Source of the DNA: an uncultured Bacteroidales bacterium
GTDB taxonomy: Bacteria; Bacteroidota; Bacteroidia; Bacteroidales; P3
NCBI GenBank assembly: GCA_949291555.1
Contig: CASEWE010000004.1
Location: 130,403-165,331 of the forward strand
DNA length: 34,929 nt
Direction: 5' to 3'
Below, in pieces: positions 6,977 through 15,020 of the stretch. A program made the position numbers and the translations under genes. Each line of letters begins with the position of its first letter. Position 1 is the stretch's first letter. The notes under the pieces are model-generated. The model searched no databases, was not told the origin of the DNA, and saw nothing but the letters and a program-made list of their open reading frames with translations.

Positions 6977-9388
6977 ATGAACCTCATTTCCACGAGATCC
7001 ATCCGGATAGCGATTGCCCTGGCGGCATTCCTGTCCGGAATTTCCTGCCAGTCGCCCCGGAACGGGCAAACGCAAGCTGTCATCGGCAAGCAGGCCATCG
7101 AGGCGGAAGACCGGACGCTGACTCCCGAAATCCTCTGGGCCATGGGCCGTCTGGGCGAAGTCAGCCTCAGTCCCGACAAGGCGCATATCGTATACTCGGT
7201 CCGGTATTACGATGTGGCGCAGAACAAAGGCAATACCGATCTTTATCTATCGGATGCCGATGGCCGGAATGTGCGGCAGATCACCCGTACGGCCGCTTCG
7301 GAAGGCAATGTAACCTGGCTCAACCACCACACGGTGGCCTATCTGGCCCCGGATGAAGAGACCGGCATGCAGGTGCATGCCCTCGATTTGCGGAAAGTGC
7401 TGGACTTGCCGGTACCGGAAGGGAAAATCGAAGACGTCTCTTCCCGGCTTTCCCCGGTGCGGCTGACTTCCATAGCGGGCGGGATGGAAGGGTTCCGTTT
7501 CAGCCCGGACTTGACGCAGCTGGCATTTATCCGCCAAGTGCAGGTATCGCCGCTTGTCCGCGACCGCTACCCGGATCTGGACAAATCGAGCGGAAAGCTG
7601 TTCGAAGACCTGAACTACCGCCACTGGGATCATTGGGTGGAAACCATTCCCCATGTTTTCGTCTGCACGCTTTCGGGGAAGGATTTGAAGACGGATCCCG
7701 GGGCTGTGGAGCATTCGCGTCCCGTGGACCTGCTCGCGGGCGAGCCTTTCGAATCGCCCTTGAAGCCTTTCGGGGGCATCGAGCAATTCGCCTGGAGTCC
7801 CGATGGAAAATACATCGCATTCACTACCAAGAAAAAGATAGGCAAAGAGTACGCCCTCTCCACCAATTCGGATATTTACGTCTACGATTTGCAAAGCGGG
7901 GCTTCTTTCAACGCCAGCGAAGGCAATGCCGGCTACGACATCAATCCCGTCTTCAGCCCGGACGGGCGTTACCTGGCTTGGGAAAGCATGGAACGGGATG
8001 GCTACGAATCCGACAAGTCGCGCATCATCCTTCTGGACATGCAAGACCGCAAGCGCGTGGATGCCAGCTACGGTTTCGACCAGAGCGCATCGGGCTTGGC
8101 TTGGAGCGAGGACTCCCGCTACCTGTACTTCGTCAGCAACTGGCATGCCTTGTCGCAGATCTACCGCCTCGATGCGGAAGCCAGCTTCAGGCAAGCCTTG
8201 CAAGGCAACGTTCCCGATGGTACCCAGGCCCGCTTCCTGTCCGGGAATCCTTCCCATATCCGCTGCCTGACAGCCGGAAAGCATGACTACCACTCGGTCA
8301 TCCCCGCCGGGCCGGACAAATTGCTCGGAGTCCGGATGTCCATGTCCTATCCCGACGAGATTTTCCGGATAGACCTTGCCAAGGAATCGCCCGAAGGAGG
8401 CTTCGCCCAAGAGCAAATCACTTTCATCAACAAGGATATCATCGACCAGCTCGATTTCGGCCGGACGGAAAGCCGCTGGATAAGCACGGCCAACGGGGAA
8501 AAGATGCTGGTTTGGGTCATTTACCCGCCCCGTTTCGATTCCACGAAGAAATACCCGGCCCTCCTTTACTGCCAGGGAGGCCCGCAAAGCACGGTAAGCC
8601 AGTTCTGGAGCTACCGGTGGAACATGCAGATCATGGCGGCCAACGGCTATATCGTGGTGGCTCCCAACCGGCACGGGGTTCCGGGATTCGGCATGGACTG
8701 GCTCGAACAGATAAGCGGGGATTACGGCGGGGAGAACATGCGCGATTACCTCCGCGCCATCGATGAAGTGAGCCGGGAGCCCTATGTAGACAAGGAAAAA
8801 CTGGGCTGTGTCGGGGCCAGCTACGGGGCATTCTCCGTGTATTGGTTAGCCGGGCACCACGACAAGCGGTTCAAGGCCTTCATCGCCCACGATGGCATGT
8901 TCAACCTCGAACAGCAATATGCCGAAACCGAGGAAATGTGGTTCGTGAACTGGGATCTCGGCGGCCCCTTCTGGGAAAAAGGCAACGCTACGGCAAGCCG
9001 TTCCTACGCCAATTCCCCGCACCGTTTCATCGACAAATGGGACGCGCCTATCCTGATCATCCATGGGGAACTGGATTACCGCATCGTGGCTTCCCAGGGC
9101 ATGGCGGCTTTCAATGCGGCCATCCTGCGGGGAATCCCGGCAGAGCTGCTCATTTTCCCCGACGAGAACCACTGGGTGCTCCAGCCCCAGAACGGCATCC
9201 TCTGGCAACGGAGGTTCTTCCATTTCCTGGACAAGCACGTGAAAGGGCTTTCGCCCGAAGAAATGGCCGGGAAACATTATGCGGAGCAGGCTTTTTCGGT
9301 CAAAGACCCCTTTGCCAGCCCTGCGGCAGCGCCCATGCAAAAAGGCGGGGCCAAGGAAGTGAATACCGAAAAGCAGGTGGCGCAATAA
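6977..9388 (+). CDS. S9-family prolyl oligopeptidase / dipeptidyl peptidase (DPP5-like) lipoprotein
   Basis: An 803-residue serine peptidase. After a signal peptide ending at Cys24 (SGISC, an imperfect lipobox) comes a beta-propeller region with repeated FSPD/WSPDGKY-type WD-like blades (about residues 60-480), then an alpha/beta hydrolase domain. The catalytic triad is visible: Ser615 in GASYGAFS, Asp700 in HGELDYR and His732 in DENHW. The NRHGVPGFG and GGPQST motifs before the serine are typical of S9 enzymes with an oxyanion hole. Length and architecture fit the periplasmic or lipid-anchored dipeptidyl peptidases of asaccharolytic Bacteroidales such as DPP5, which release dipeptides from oligopeptides for uptake. 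Specificity cannot be read from sequence. It follows the GNAT-like gene by 16 bases and precedes the barrel protein by 42. Confidence 0.92.
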   Translation: MNLISTRSIRIAIALAAFLSGISCQSPRNGQTQAVIGKQAIEAEDRTLTPEILWAMGRLGEVSLSPDKAHIVYSVRYYDVAQNKGNTDLYLSDADGRNVRQITRTAASEGNVTWLNHHTVAYLAPDEETGMQVHALDLRKVLDLPVPEGKIEDVSSRLSPVRLTSIAGGMEGFRFSPDLTQLAFIRQVQVSPLVRDRYPDLDKSSGKLFEDLNYRHWDHWVETIPHVFVCTLSGKDLKTDPGAVEHSRPVDLLAGEPFESPLKPFGGIEQFAWSPDGKYIAFTTKKKIGKEYALSTNSDIYVYDLQSGASFNASEGNAGYDINPVFSPDGRYLAWESMERDGYESDKSRIILLDMQDRKRVDASYGFDQSASGLAWSEDSRYLYFVSNWHALSQIYRLDAEASFRQALQGNVPDGTQARFLSGNPSHIRCLTAGKHDYHSVIPAGPDKLLGVRMSMSYPDEIFRIDLAKESPEGGFAQEQITFINKDIIDQLDFGRTESRWISTANGEKMLVWVIYPPRFDSTKKYPALLYCQGGPQSTVSQFWSYRWNMQIMAANGYIVVAPNRHGVPGFGMDWLEQISGDYGGENMRDYLRAIDEVSREPYVDKEKLGCVGASYGAFSVYWLAGHHDKRFKAFIAHDGMFNLEQQYAETEEMWFVNWDLGGPFWEKGNATASRSYANSPHRFIDKWDAPILIIHGELDYRIVASQGMAAFNAAILRGIPAELLIFPDENHWVLQPQNGILWQRRFFHFLDKHVKGLSPEEMAGKHYAEQAFSVKDPFASPAAAPMQKGGAKEVNTEKQVAQ

Positions 9389-9430
9389 GGGACGCAACAA
9401 GTGTCGCACTAAAACAAACGGAAAAACAGC

Positions 9431-10306
9431 ATGTCATTCAACGGTAGACCGTCACGGGGAAAACGGGTAGGAAGGACGGCGGGGAAAGCGCTTCTGCTTG
9501 CCTGCACGGCCTTCTCCCCGGTTTTCCTCCGCGCCCAGCCCGATCACACCTACAATTACAATCCCGGCCGGCCCGGCTTTGCCTGCGGAAGCTCGGCCTT
9601 GATACAGCACACGCTCTCGGCCGAGGCCTTCTTCACGCTTTCAGGGGGGACGGGTCTGCCTTGGAAAGAGACGGGAACAATGCTCAACGGGTACACGCTG
9701 CGCTATTCCCCCTTACGGAACATGGAGCTTTACGCAGGAACAGGCTGGGTGAAAGAACCCGGGCAGAAAGGGCTGAGCCTTTCCCCGCTTTCCCTCGGGA
9801 CCCGCATCAATCTGGTTGGAAAACAAGGCGCGAAACCCGGCTTCGCCTTCGTGGGGAGCGTGACCCTTCCCGTGGGAAACCGTTCCCAGTACGCGGTATC
9901 GCCGGGAGTGATCCCATCGATGATGCTGATTCTCGACCACAATATCGGCAACATGTGGGTGGCCTACAATGCCGGGGCCGACTGGAATGTCATAGGGCAA
10001 GGGGTCGGCTTGTTCTATTGCGTGGCGGCCGGAGGGTCTCCGGTAAAGTCGGGCCGGTTCAGCCTCTACGGGGAAATCGTAGGTTCGCATGCCTGGCAAT
10101 ACGCCTCTGCGGATGCTTCCGGGCAACGGGTGAAGCCCGAAAAATCGTACGCGTTCGATTTCCGCGTGGGAGGGGATGTATTCCTTACCCCCTGTTTCAA
10201 AATAGACTTGTCGGTTGCCACGAGCCTCCACCGTCCCCATGCGTTGGAAGGCGAAATCGGCATAGCCTACGGCATACCGCTTAAGAACCGCAAGAAGAAA
10301 CCCTGA
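9431..10306 (+). CDS. Putative outer-membrane beta-barrel protein (MetA-type transporter fold)
   Basis: A 291-residue secreted protein. Residues 1 to about 36 form a long, basic signal peptide ending near LRAQP. The rest shows alternating hydrophobic/polar strands rich in glycine and aromatics (NMELYAGTGWV, FAFVGSVTLPVG, GLFYCVAAGGSP, RFSLYGEIVG, SYAFDFRVGGDVF, EGEIGIAYGIPL), the pattern of a 10- to 12-strand outer-membrane barrel. The spacing is reminiscent of the phenol-degradation MetA-like family, but I cannot confirm membership. It does not end in the usual aromatic residue, since a lysine-rich tail follows the last strand. The stop codon overlaps the start of the chromate-type transporter by one base, so these three genes are probably co-transcribed; a pore feeding an inner-membrane anion transporter is a reasonable but unproven idea. 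Confidence 0.65.
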   Translation: MSFNGRPSRGKRVGRTAGKALLLACTAFSPVFLRAQPDHTYNYNPGRPGFACGSSALIQHTLSAEAFFTLSGGTGLPWKETGTMLNGYTLRYSPLRNMELYAGTGWVKEPGQKGLSLSPLSLGTRINLVGKQGAKPGFAFVGSVTLPVGNRSQYAVSPGVIPSMMLILDHNIGNMWVAYNAGADWNVIGQGVGLFYCVAAGGSPVKSGRFSLYGEIVGSHAWQYASADASGQRVKPEKSYAFDFRVGGDVFLTPCFKIDLSVATSLHRPHALEGEIGIAYGIPLKNRKKKP

Positions 10307-10926
10307 TGCAAAGCCTGCTCCTGCCCGACAACACCCGGTCCGGTTCCGCTTCCGGGAGCCTCGCCTCCCCGGAAGCCCGTCCGCCGGGCTTGTTCCGCTT
10401 GTTTTCCACTTTTTTCAAAATAGGCCTCTTCACCATCGGAGGCGGCTATGCCATGTTGTCGATGGTACGCCAGATCGTGGTCGTGCAACGGAAGTGGATG
10501 CAAGAGGAGGACTTTGCCGAAATGATTGCCGTCTTGCAGAGCATGCCGGGAATATTCGCCGTCAACATGGCATTGGCGGTCGGACAGCGGCTATCGGGCA
10601 AGAAAGCCAGCCTTGCGGCGGCTTCCGGCGCCGTGCTGCCTTCGCTGCTCATCGTGCTGCTTTTGGCCGTCTTTGCCCGGAAAGCCAAGGAGAACCCTGT
10701 GGTTGAAAGCTGCTTCAAGGGCATACGTCCCTGCGTGGTCGCCCTGATCCTTTCCCCGGCCTTGCAGATGGTGAAGAGCACCGGCATCGGGCTGAACAAT
10801 TTCTTCATTCCCCTCCTTGCCGTGCTTGCGGTCTGCCTCTTGCAGGTTTCCCCGGTCTATGTCATTCTGGCCGCCGGGGCGGGCGGGGCTGCCTACGGGG
10901 CGTTCAAGCAAAGGAGGAAGGCATGA
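10306..10926 (+). CDS. Chromate transporter family protein, first subunit
   Basis: A 206-residue short-chain member of the CHR family. The signature FFKIGLFTIGGGYAM (about residues 36-50) and QSMPGIFAVNMALAVG (about 80-95) correspond to the conserved N-terminal block of ChrA. Hydrophobic helices fill the rest. In this family single-domain proteins are encoded as adjacent pairs that together equal one full-length ChrA, and the second partner follows here with a 4-base ATGA overlap. The family includes proton-coupled chromate/sulfate antiporters in the cytoplasmic membrane, but most short-chain pairs have no tested substrate. The N-terminal 28 residues before the first conserved helix are serine/proline-rich and look non-conserved; the start could lie further in, though the 1-base overlap with the preceding stop supports 10306. 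Confidence 0.9.
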   Translation: MQSLLLPDNTRSGSASGSLASPEARPPGLFRLFSTFFKIGLFTIGGGYAMLSMVRQIVVVQRKWMQEEDFAEMIAVLQSMPGIFAVNMALAVGQRLSGKKASLAAASGAVLPSLLIVLLLAVFARKAKENPVVESCFKGIRPCVVALILSPALQMVKSTGIGLNNFFIPLLAVLAVCLLQVSPVYVILAAGAGGAAYGAFKQRRKA

Positions 10927-11474
10927 TTTTCCTGCAGCTTTTCTGGGTGTTTTTCAAGCAAGGCCTGTTAGGATTCGGCGGCGGGTACGCCATGCTCTCG
11001 CTGATGCAGCACGATGTGGTGGAAAAGCACCACTGGCTCGACCACTCCGATTTTGCCGACATCGTGGCCATGAGCCAGATGACCCCCGGCCCTATCTGCA
11101 TCAATGCTGCCACCTACGTGGGCTACCAGGCCGCTTTCGATGCCAGCCAGAGCATCTTCGTCGGCATTCTGGGCTCGCTTCTGGCCAGCCTCGCGGTCTG
11201 CCTGCCTTCCTTGCTGTTGGTATGGGCCGTCTTGTCTTTTCTATTGAAAAACAAGGGGAACCCTATCGTGGGAGGCATCGTGCAAGGCCTCAAGCTGGTT
11301 TCCGTGGCGCTTATCGCCTCCGTGGCCATCGGCATGATGAACGGCTACAATTTCATCGATTACAAGAGCTTGCTGATTTTCGTGGCGGTTTTCGCGGCCT
11401 CCTTCCGGCGGAAATTCCGGCCCATCTTGTGCATCCTCCTGTCCGGCCTGCTTGGCTTCATCCTGTATTACTGA
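10923..11474 (+). CDS. Chromate transporter family protein, second subunit
   Basis: A 183-residue partner of the preceding protein. It carries the same CHR signature in a slightly different form: FFKQGLLGFGGGYAMLSLMQ (about residues 11-30) and SQMTPGPICINAATYVGYQ (about 60-78), the TPGP motif being typical. Five or six membrane helices follow. Two half-size CHR proteins of this kind are thought to insert in opposite topology and work as a heterodimer. The ATGA overlap with the first subunit implies coupled translation and equal dosage. The native ion is not deducible from the sequence. Confidence 0.91.
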   Translation: MIFLQLFWVFFKQGLLGFGGGYAMLSLMQHDVVEKHHWLDHSDFADIVAMSQMTPGPICINAATYVGYQAAFDASQSIFVGILGSLLASLAVCLPSLLLVWAVLSFLLKNKGNPIVGGIVQGLKLVSVALIASVAIGMMNGYNFIDYKSLLIFVAVFAASFRRKFRPILCILLSGLLGFILYY

Positions 11475-11551
11475 CAGAAGCGGAAGCGGCCCGGTTCTTG
11501 CAAGAGCCGGCTTGTCCTGGGAAGGGCCGGGCAGCGGATAGCCGACGGCAC

Positions 11552-11586
11552 TTGCAACTTGCAACTTGCAACTTGCAACTTGCAAC
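11552..11586. repeat. Heptanucleotide tandem repeat (TTGCAAC)5
   Basis: Five perfect copies of TTGCAAC run between the chromate transporter stop and the radical SAM start, followed by a decayed TCGCGGATTGCGG. Unit length equals that of the array at 1-112 but the sequence differs. It lies 50 bases upstream of the chosen ATG at 11637, within the likely leader, so copy number could alter spacing or leader structure. Confidence 0.95.
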
Positions 11587-11636
11587 TCGCGGATTGCGGG
11601 CGACCCGCCTCCATGTGGAAAACAAACAACAACGAT

Positions 11637-12461
11637 ATGGCTTTCTTTCACACACACATCATCACCGGTCCCATCCATAGCCGGAGACTGGGGCTCTCGT
11701 TGGGCGTGAACCTGCTGCCCACCTCGCAAAAAATCTGCAATTACGACTGCGTTTATTGCGAATGCGGCTGGGATACGGTCATGGAAGCCGACCCGGCCGG
11801 CTTGCCTTCCTGCCGGGATATCGAATCCGCCCTGCGGGATGCGCTCGAACGCTTGAAAAAGGAAGGCAAACGCCCCGATTCCATCACTTTCTCGGGCAAC
11901 GGGGAACCGACCCTGCACCCTGCGTTCCCGGAAATAGCCGCCGTTGCCAACCGTTGCGTGCGGGAGGCTTACCCGGAAAACCCGCCTTTGGTGACCGTCA
12001 TATCGAACGCCACGCAGATAGGACGGGAAGAAATCCGCCAGGCTCTTGCGTCCTGCAGCAAAGTCTTGCTGAAACTCGATGCCGGAACCGCGGGGATGTA
12101 TGCGCGGATCAACCGCTTGCGCCAAGGCTTCCGCTTGGGCGATTACGGGGAGGAGCGCTCTCCCGAGGAATTCTACCCGGTCCTGATTCGCCATTTGGCC
12201 GCCTACCCCTACCCGTTCACGTTGCAGACCTTGCTTTTCCGGGGCGAGCACGAAGGCCTGCCCGTCGACAACACTTCGGGCGCGGAATGGGAGGCCTACG
12301 TGGCGCAATTGAAAAAAATCCGGCCCCAGTCCATCATGCTCTACGGCCTCGACCGGGAAACCCCGGCCAAGAAACTGGTCAAGCTCGGCCGGGAAGAATT
12401 AGAAGAAAAAGCCGAGGCCTTGCGCAAGGAAGGCTTCGAAAACGTGCAGGCGTTCTTTTGA
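11637..12461 (+). CDS. Radical SAM protein (TYW1-like/COG0731 type)
   Basis: A 274-residue radical SAM enzyme. The [4Fe-4S] cluster motif C-x3-C-x2-C is Cys34, Cys38 and Cys41 (ICNYDCVYCECGW), and FSGNGEPTLHP is the S-adenosylmethionine-binding glycine motif in the form shared with wyosine-type COG0731 proteins. VTVISNAT and LLKLDAGT are the later barrel strands. The frame is open further upstream through the heptamer array, but only with non-ATG codons before residue 1 of an alternative ATG at 11613; I chose 11637 because MAFFHTHIITGPIHSRRLG matches the usual family start. It lies 162 bases after the transporter pair. The substrate is not known for this branch; a role in tRNA modification is an analogy, not a demonstration. 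Confidence 0.87.
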   Translation: MAFFHTHIITGPIHSRRLGLSLGVNLLPTSQKICNYDCVYCECGWDTVMEADPAGLPSCRDIESALRDALERLKKEGKRPDSITFSGNGEPTLHPAFPEIAAVANRCVREAYPENPPLVTVISNATQIGREEIRQALASCSKVLLKLDAGTAGMYARINRLRQGFRLGDYGEERSPEEFYPVLIRHLAAYPYPFTLQTLLFRGEHEGLPVDNTSGAEWEAYVAQLKKIRPQSIMLYGLDRETPAKKLVKLGREELEEKAEALRKEGFENVQAFF

Positions 12462-12495
12462 TTAACGGTTAACCGGATTTTTTTGCAATAGCCGA

Positions 12496-12522
12496 CCTTT
12501 CAAGGCAAGACGGCTTGAAAGG
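12496..12522 (+). terminator. Hairpin after the radical SAM gene, possible terminator
   Basis: Arms CCTTTCAAG (12496-12504) and CTTGAAAGG (12514-12522) form a perfect 9-bp stem with a 9-base loop; CCGA and TCGG just outside can extend it. No T-run follows, so it is not a standard intrinsic terminator. A T7 run sits just upstream at about 12479-12485, after a small CGG/CCG stem. Confidence 0.4.
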
Positions 12523-12598
12523 GAATCGGACAGGTTTTCCCCGGGGCTATTCCTGCCGGAGACCTTGGCTTCTTCCTGAATGCTTAACCATTTGAAAG

Positions 12599-13015
12599 AT
12601 GAATATCCTGGAAAATTATCCCGTGGCGGTCTACCGGGATTTCGAAAAAGCCGTGGGCGGCTCCCAGAGGCATTTCCAGAAGCTTCTCGATGAAGGCTAC
12701 CCGCAATGGGCCGCCTTCTCGAACGGCATCCAAGGCGATGAAAAGGCTGTTTTCTGGCTGCTGGAAAACGGTTACCCGGAAATGGGGGTGTTGGTGAACG
12801 GCATCAACGACGAGCCGCATGCCCTCCGGTGGCTCCGCTCCCACCCCGACCCCTTCTACTACGCTTTCTGCCAAGCCGCCAAAGGGGAAGAACCCGCCCT
12901 GCAGTGGTTGGAAAACCACCGGTACGGGGTATTCCTGATCCTAGCCCGGGCCGTGCGCAAGGCCATGCGCCTGCGCATAAAACGGGAAACGTTCTGGTAC
13001 AAGCTCAAGTGGTAG
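12599..13015 (+). CDS. Small protein of four 25-residue repeats, unknown function
   Basis: A 138-residue protein I do not recognise. Residues 17-116 divide exactly into four consecutive 25-residue repeats beginning KAVGGSQ, NGIQGDE, NGINDEP and QAAKGEE. Each has the pattern x-G-D/E-E-x-A-L-x-W-L-x-E-x-G-Y-P, i.e. two short helices as in alpha-solenoid repeats. A basic C-terminal helix (RAVRKAMRLRIKRE) follows. There is no signal peptide or membrane helix, so the protein is cytoplasmic. It stands alone, 137 bases after the radical SAM gene and 217 before the RRM gene. The solenoid form suggests protein binding, but no partner is implied by the neighbours. The ATG at 12599 is preceded by an AAAG and is the only reasonable start. 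Confidence 0.75.
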   Translation: MNILENYPVAVYRDFEKAVGGSQRHFQKLLDEGYPQWAAFSNGIQGDEKAVFWLLENGYPEMGVLVNGINDEPHALRWLRSHPDPFYYAFCQAAKGEEPALQWLENHRYGVFLILARAVRKAMRLRIKRETFWYKLKW

Positions 13016-13127
13016 GCAAAAAACCTCTTTCCCGCCGCCTTGCCGGCCGCCTTCCTCCTCGCGTGCGGGCAAGCCCCGCCGTTCCCGGAATCGCGCAGCC
13101 CAAGTTGCAGGTATTTCAGCGGTTTTC

Positions 13128-13158
13128 TTTGCGCTGTGGAGAAATATTCCTACTTTTG
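13128..13158 (+). promoter_or_regulatory. Bacteroidota-type promoter for the RRM gene
   Basis: TTTG (13128-13131), 19 bases, then TACTTTTG (13151-13158): both elements match the Bacteroidota -33/-7 consensus at the standard spacing. Transcription should begin near 13165, giving a leader of about 65-70 bases before the ATG at 13233. Confidence 0.85.
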
Positions 13159-13232
13159 CCAACTCTTTCCGGTTTCCCGGGAAGGGAACGAACAAGAAAA
13201 CATTGCCGATAGAACCAAACATCAAATATCGT

Positions 13233-13547
13233 ATGAACATTTTTGTTGCTAACCTGAATTACAAAGTCCGTAGCGAGAACCTCAAAGAAATCTTCTCCGA
13301 GTACGGTGAAGTCACCACCGCCCGCATCATTACCGAACGCGGCACGCGCCGTTCGAAAGGATTCGGCTTCGTGGAAATGGCCAATGAAGAAGATGCCCGC
13401 AAGGCGATCAGCGCGCTGGACGGGGCCGAATGGGAAGGCCGCACCATCATTGTGAAAGAAGCCCTCCCGCGCCCGGAAGAAGGTGCCAAGGCCGAACCCG
13501 CCCCCGAGGCGCCGGCAGCCGAAGCTCCTGCTACGGAAGAAATATAA
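13233..13547 (+). CDS. RRM-domain RNA-binding protein
   Basis: A 104-residue protein made of one RNA recognition motif plus a tail. RNP2 is IFVANL (residues 3-8) and RNP1 is RSKGFGFVEM (about residues 41-50); the aromatic residues that stack on RNA bases are present. Residues 82-104 form an alanine/proline/glutamate-rich acidic tail. Short single-RRM proteins of this size are abundant in Bacteroidota, where they are thought to act as global post-transcriptional regulators in a phylum that often lacks Hfq. The ATG at 13233 is chosen over an upstream in-frame codon because MNIFVANLNYK is the family start. It has its own promoter and a strong terminator, so it is monocistronic and probably highly expressed. 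Confidence 0.95.
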   Translation: MNIFVANLNYKVRSENLKEIFSEYGEVTTARIITERGTRRSKGFGFVEMANEEDARKAISALDGAEWEGRTIIVKEALPRPEEGAKAEPAPEAPAAEAPATEEI

Positions 13548-13566
13548 GAATAGCTTCCCCTGTTGG

Positions 13567-13601
13567 AAAAGGGCTGGTTCTTTCAACCAGCCCTTTTTTT
13601 T
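13567..13601 (+). terminator. Rho-independent terminator of the RRM gene
   Basis: GGGCTGGTT and AACCAGCCC pair in a perfect 9-bp stem (extended by AA/TT pairs outside), with a 5-base CTTTC loop, followed by eight T residues. It lies 20 bases after the stop codon. Confidence 0.97.
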
Positions 13602-13847
13602 ATCGGAAAGAAGCAATCGGACGGAAGGATTTTTCCCGGGCGGAAGACGGACCGCTTGCAAAGGGCTTTTGCGGTTGGAACGCCCCGGTCCTCTTCTCCT
13701 CCTATGTGCTCTTCCGTTTTCTTCCCCCAGGAATTCCTTATTCCCCGCCCGTCTTGGCAGCCCGGTAACTTGCGTCTTCCCCGCCCGCAGACAGAGCCGA
13801 TGGGAGCAGGAACGAGTGCGGCTTCGGCCTACGGGCGGGGGCTGGCT
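13602..13847. other. Intergenic region between convergent RRM and T9SS cargo genes
   Basis: Apart from the RRM terminator just before it, I see no gene, promoter or repeat here. The reading frames that cross it are shadows with no family features. Confidence 0.5.
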
Positions 13848-14815
13848 TCATCGTTTCACGAACTTGACCGTTTCGGTCCTCCCGTTGCGGGCAAGGCCGG
13901 AAAACAGGTACAAGCCCGGGGGCAAGGACGAGACATCGAGTATCCGGCAATCGCCGCCGCCGTTCCCTACGACCCGGCCCGAAACATCCAGGACCCGCCA
14001 GCTTTCCAAAGGCGAGGAGCTTTCCCATTTCAAGACGTCCTTCACCGGGTTGGACAAGATCCGGATCCCGGTCGAGCCTTCCTGCAATGCCTGGTTGTCC
14101 ACCCTCAGATCGATTGAAACATAGAAATTCCTATACCCGTGTCTCTCTCCGAGAGAATCAAAAACAAAGGTCTGGTAATAAATGCTATCCGGAATGCCGA
14201 CGTGGAGCGAAGGACGCCAGAGCGGCGAGGAATCGTTGATTACCGGAGGAAGCGGGTAAAAGACGCAGCTGTCGGCTTGGTCCATCCGGATGTCCGTTCC
14301 GTAATAGGCCTTCGAGTTTTCTGGCGGAACCGGCGGTTCTATCCAGCTTTCGGCCTCGTCCCGGTCATTCAGGACCGTGCGGCAGGGCAACAGCGAGCGA
14401 TCCCAGCGGAAAATCACCGGAAGGGCTTCCGTAGGAACGATGAAATGGACATCGTAGAGGAAAAGCCCTTGGATGTTCTGGTTGACTCCTCTCTTATAGA
14501 AGACCATGCAGTCGGGCGTATAGCACCATTCCGGTTGATTCCACGTCCTTCCGGGCGTGACATAGGCTCCGATATGATCCTCCTTGTCCGGGAAGGGATC
14601 GAAGACAGGCTCCGCGTCCACGTTCTGGTAATCGCAGCCGATGTAGCCGCCGGGCGTGATGCCTACCACCAAGGTATCGGTTTTCCCGTTAGCCAAGGAT
14701 TCCAAGTACAAGGGAATGATGACTTCCTGCGCGGAAACGGGAGAAAGAAGAATAGAATAGAATAGAATAGAAGCCGGCGGGACAGATGCTTGCTGTAAAA
14801 CAATTCCCTTTTCAT
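13848..14815 (-). CDS. T9SS-secreted protein, phase-variable and out of frame in this sequence
   Basis: A secreted protein with a type IX sorting domain in its last 75 residues: ILSNPVKDVLKW, then WRVLDVSGRVV, LPPGLYLFS and a terminal ETVKFVKR. The mature part (from QEVIIPLYLES) is open to 13848 but has no ATG in its own frame. The only upstream ATG, at 14815, opens a signal peptide (MKRELFYSKHLSRRLLFYS) that enters the wrong frame at four tandem 5-bp repeats (14751-14770). With one repeat fewer, or two more, the frames join to give ...SILLSPVSA|QEV, a complete signal peptide with a normal cleavage site, and a 320-residue protein. I infer slipped-strand phase variation, with this sequence in the OFF state. 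The body of the protein is not a family I recognise; it would be exported and anchored or released at the cell surface. Confidence 0.85.
14751..14770. repeat. Pentanucleotide repeat (AATAG)4 inside signal-peptide codons
   Basis: Four perfect AATAG units on the plus strand (CTATT on the coding minus strand), flanked by AAG and AA. Each unit is 5 bases, so any change of copy number not divisible by three moves the downstream frame. The hydrophobic core of the signal peptide of the T9SS gene is encoded by the repeat itself. Confidence 0.97.
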
Positions 14816-14948
14816 GACGTTTGGTTTTGGTTTTTAATCTTTTTCCTTTTTAACCCGGTCTGTTTCCGGATTGCCGGGCTGTTGTTCTTTCAGAATCGCT
14901 TCATGCTCCTCCCGCTTTGGTTGTTGTTCCTTTTTTTCTTTCCTTTGA

Positions 14949-14982
14949 GGCTTGTTCCGGGCTTTCGTTCCCGGAACAAGCC
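14949..14982. other. 13-bp perfect inverted repeat
   Basis: GGCTTGTTCCGGG (14949-14961) and CCCGGAACAAGCC (14970-14982) are perfectly complementary across an 8-base loop. Neither strand has a T-run directly after it, so it is not a standard terminator. It lies about 135 bases upstream of the phase-variable T9SS gene. Confidence 0.85.
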
Positions 14983-15020
14983 CCGAAAGGCGCGGACGCG
15001 TTCTCTCCGCCGATGCCAAC

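Noticed and set aside
5536..7179. N-terminal extension of the epimerase frame over 5536-7179
   Set aside because: It is antisense to the GNAT-like gene; conserved epimerase sequence begins at 5535.
7247..8674. A 475-codon minus-strand frame opposite the S9 peptidase
   Set aside because: Antisense shadow of a gene with an intact catalytic triad; no recognisable protein features.
12465..12486. Intrinsic terminator from GGTTAACC followed by T7
   Set aside because: The stem is only three to four base pairs; too weak to call on its own.
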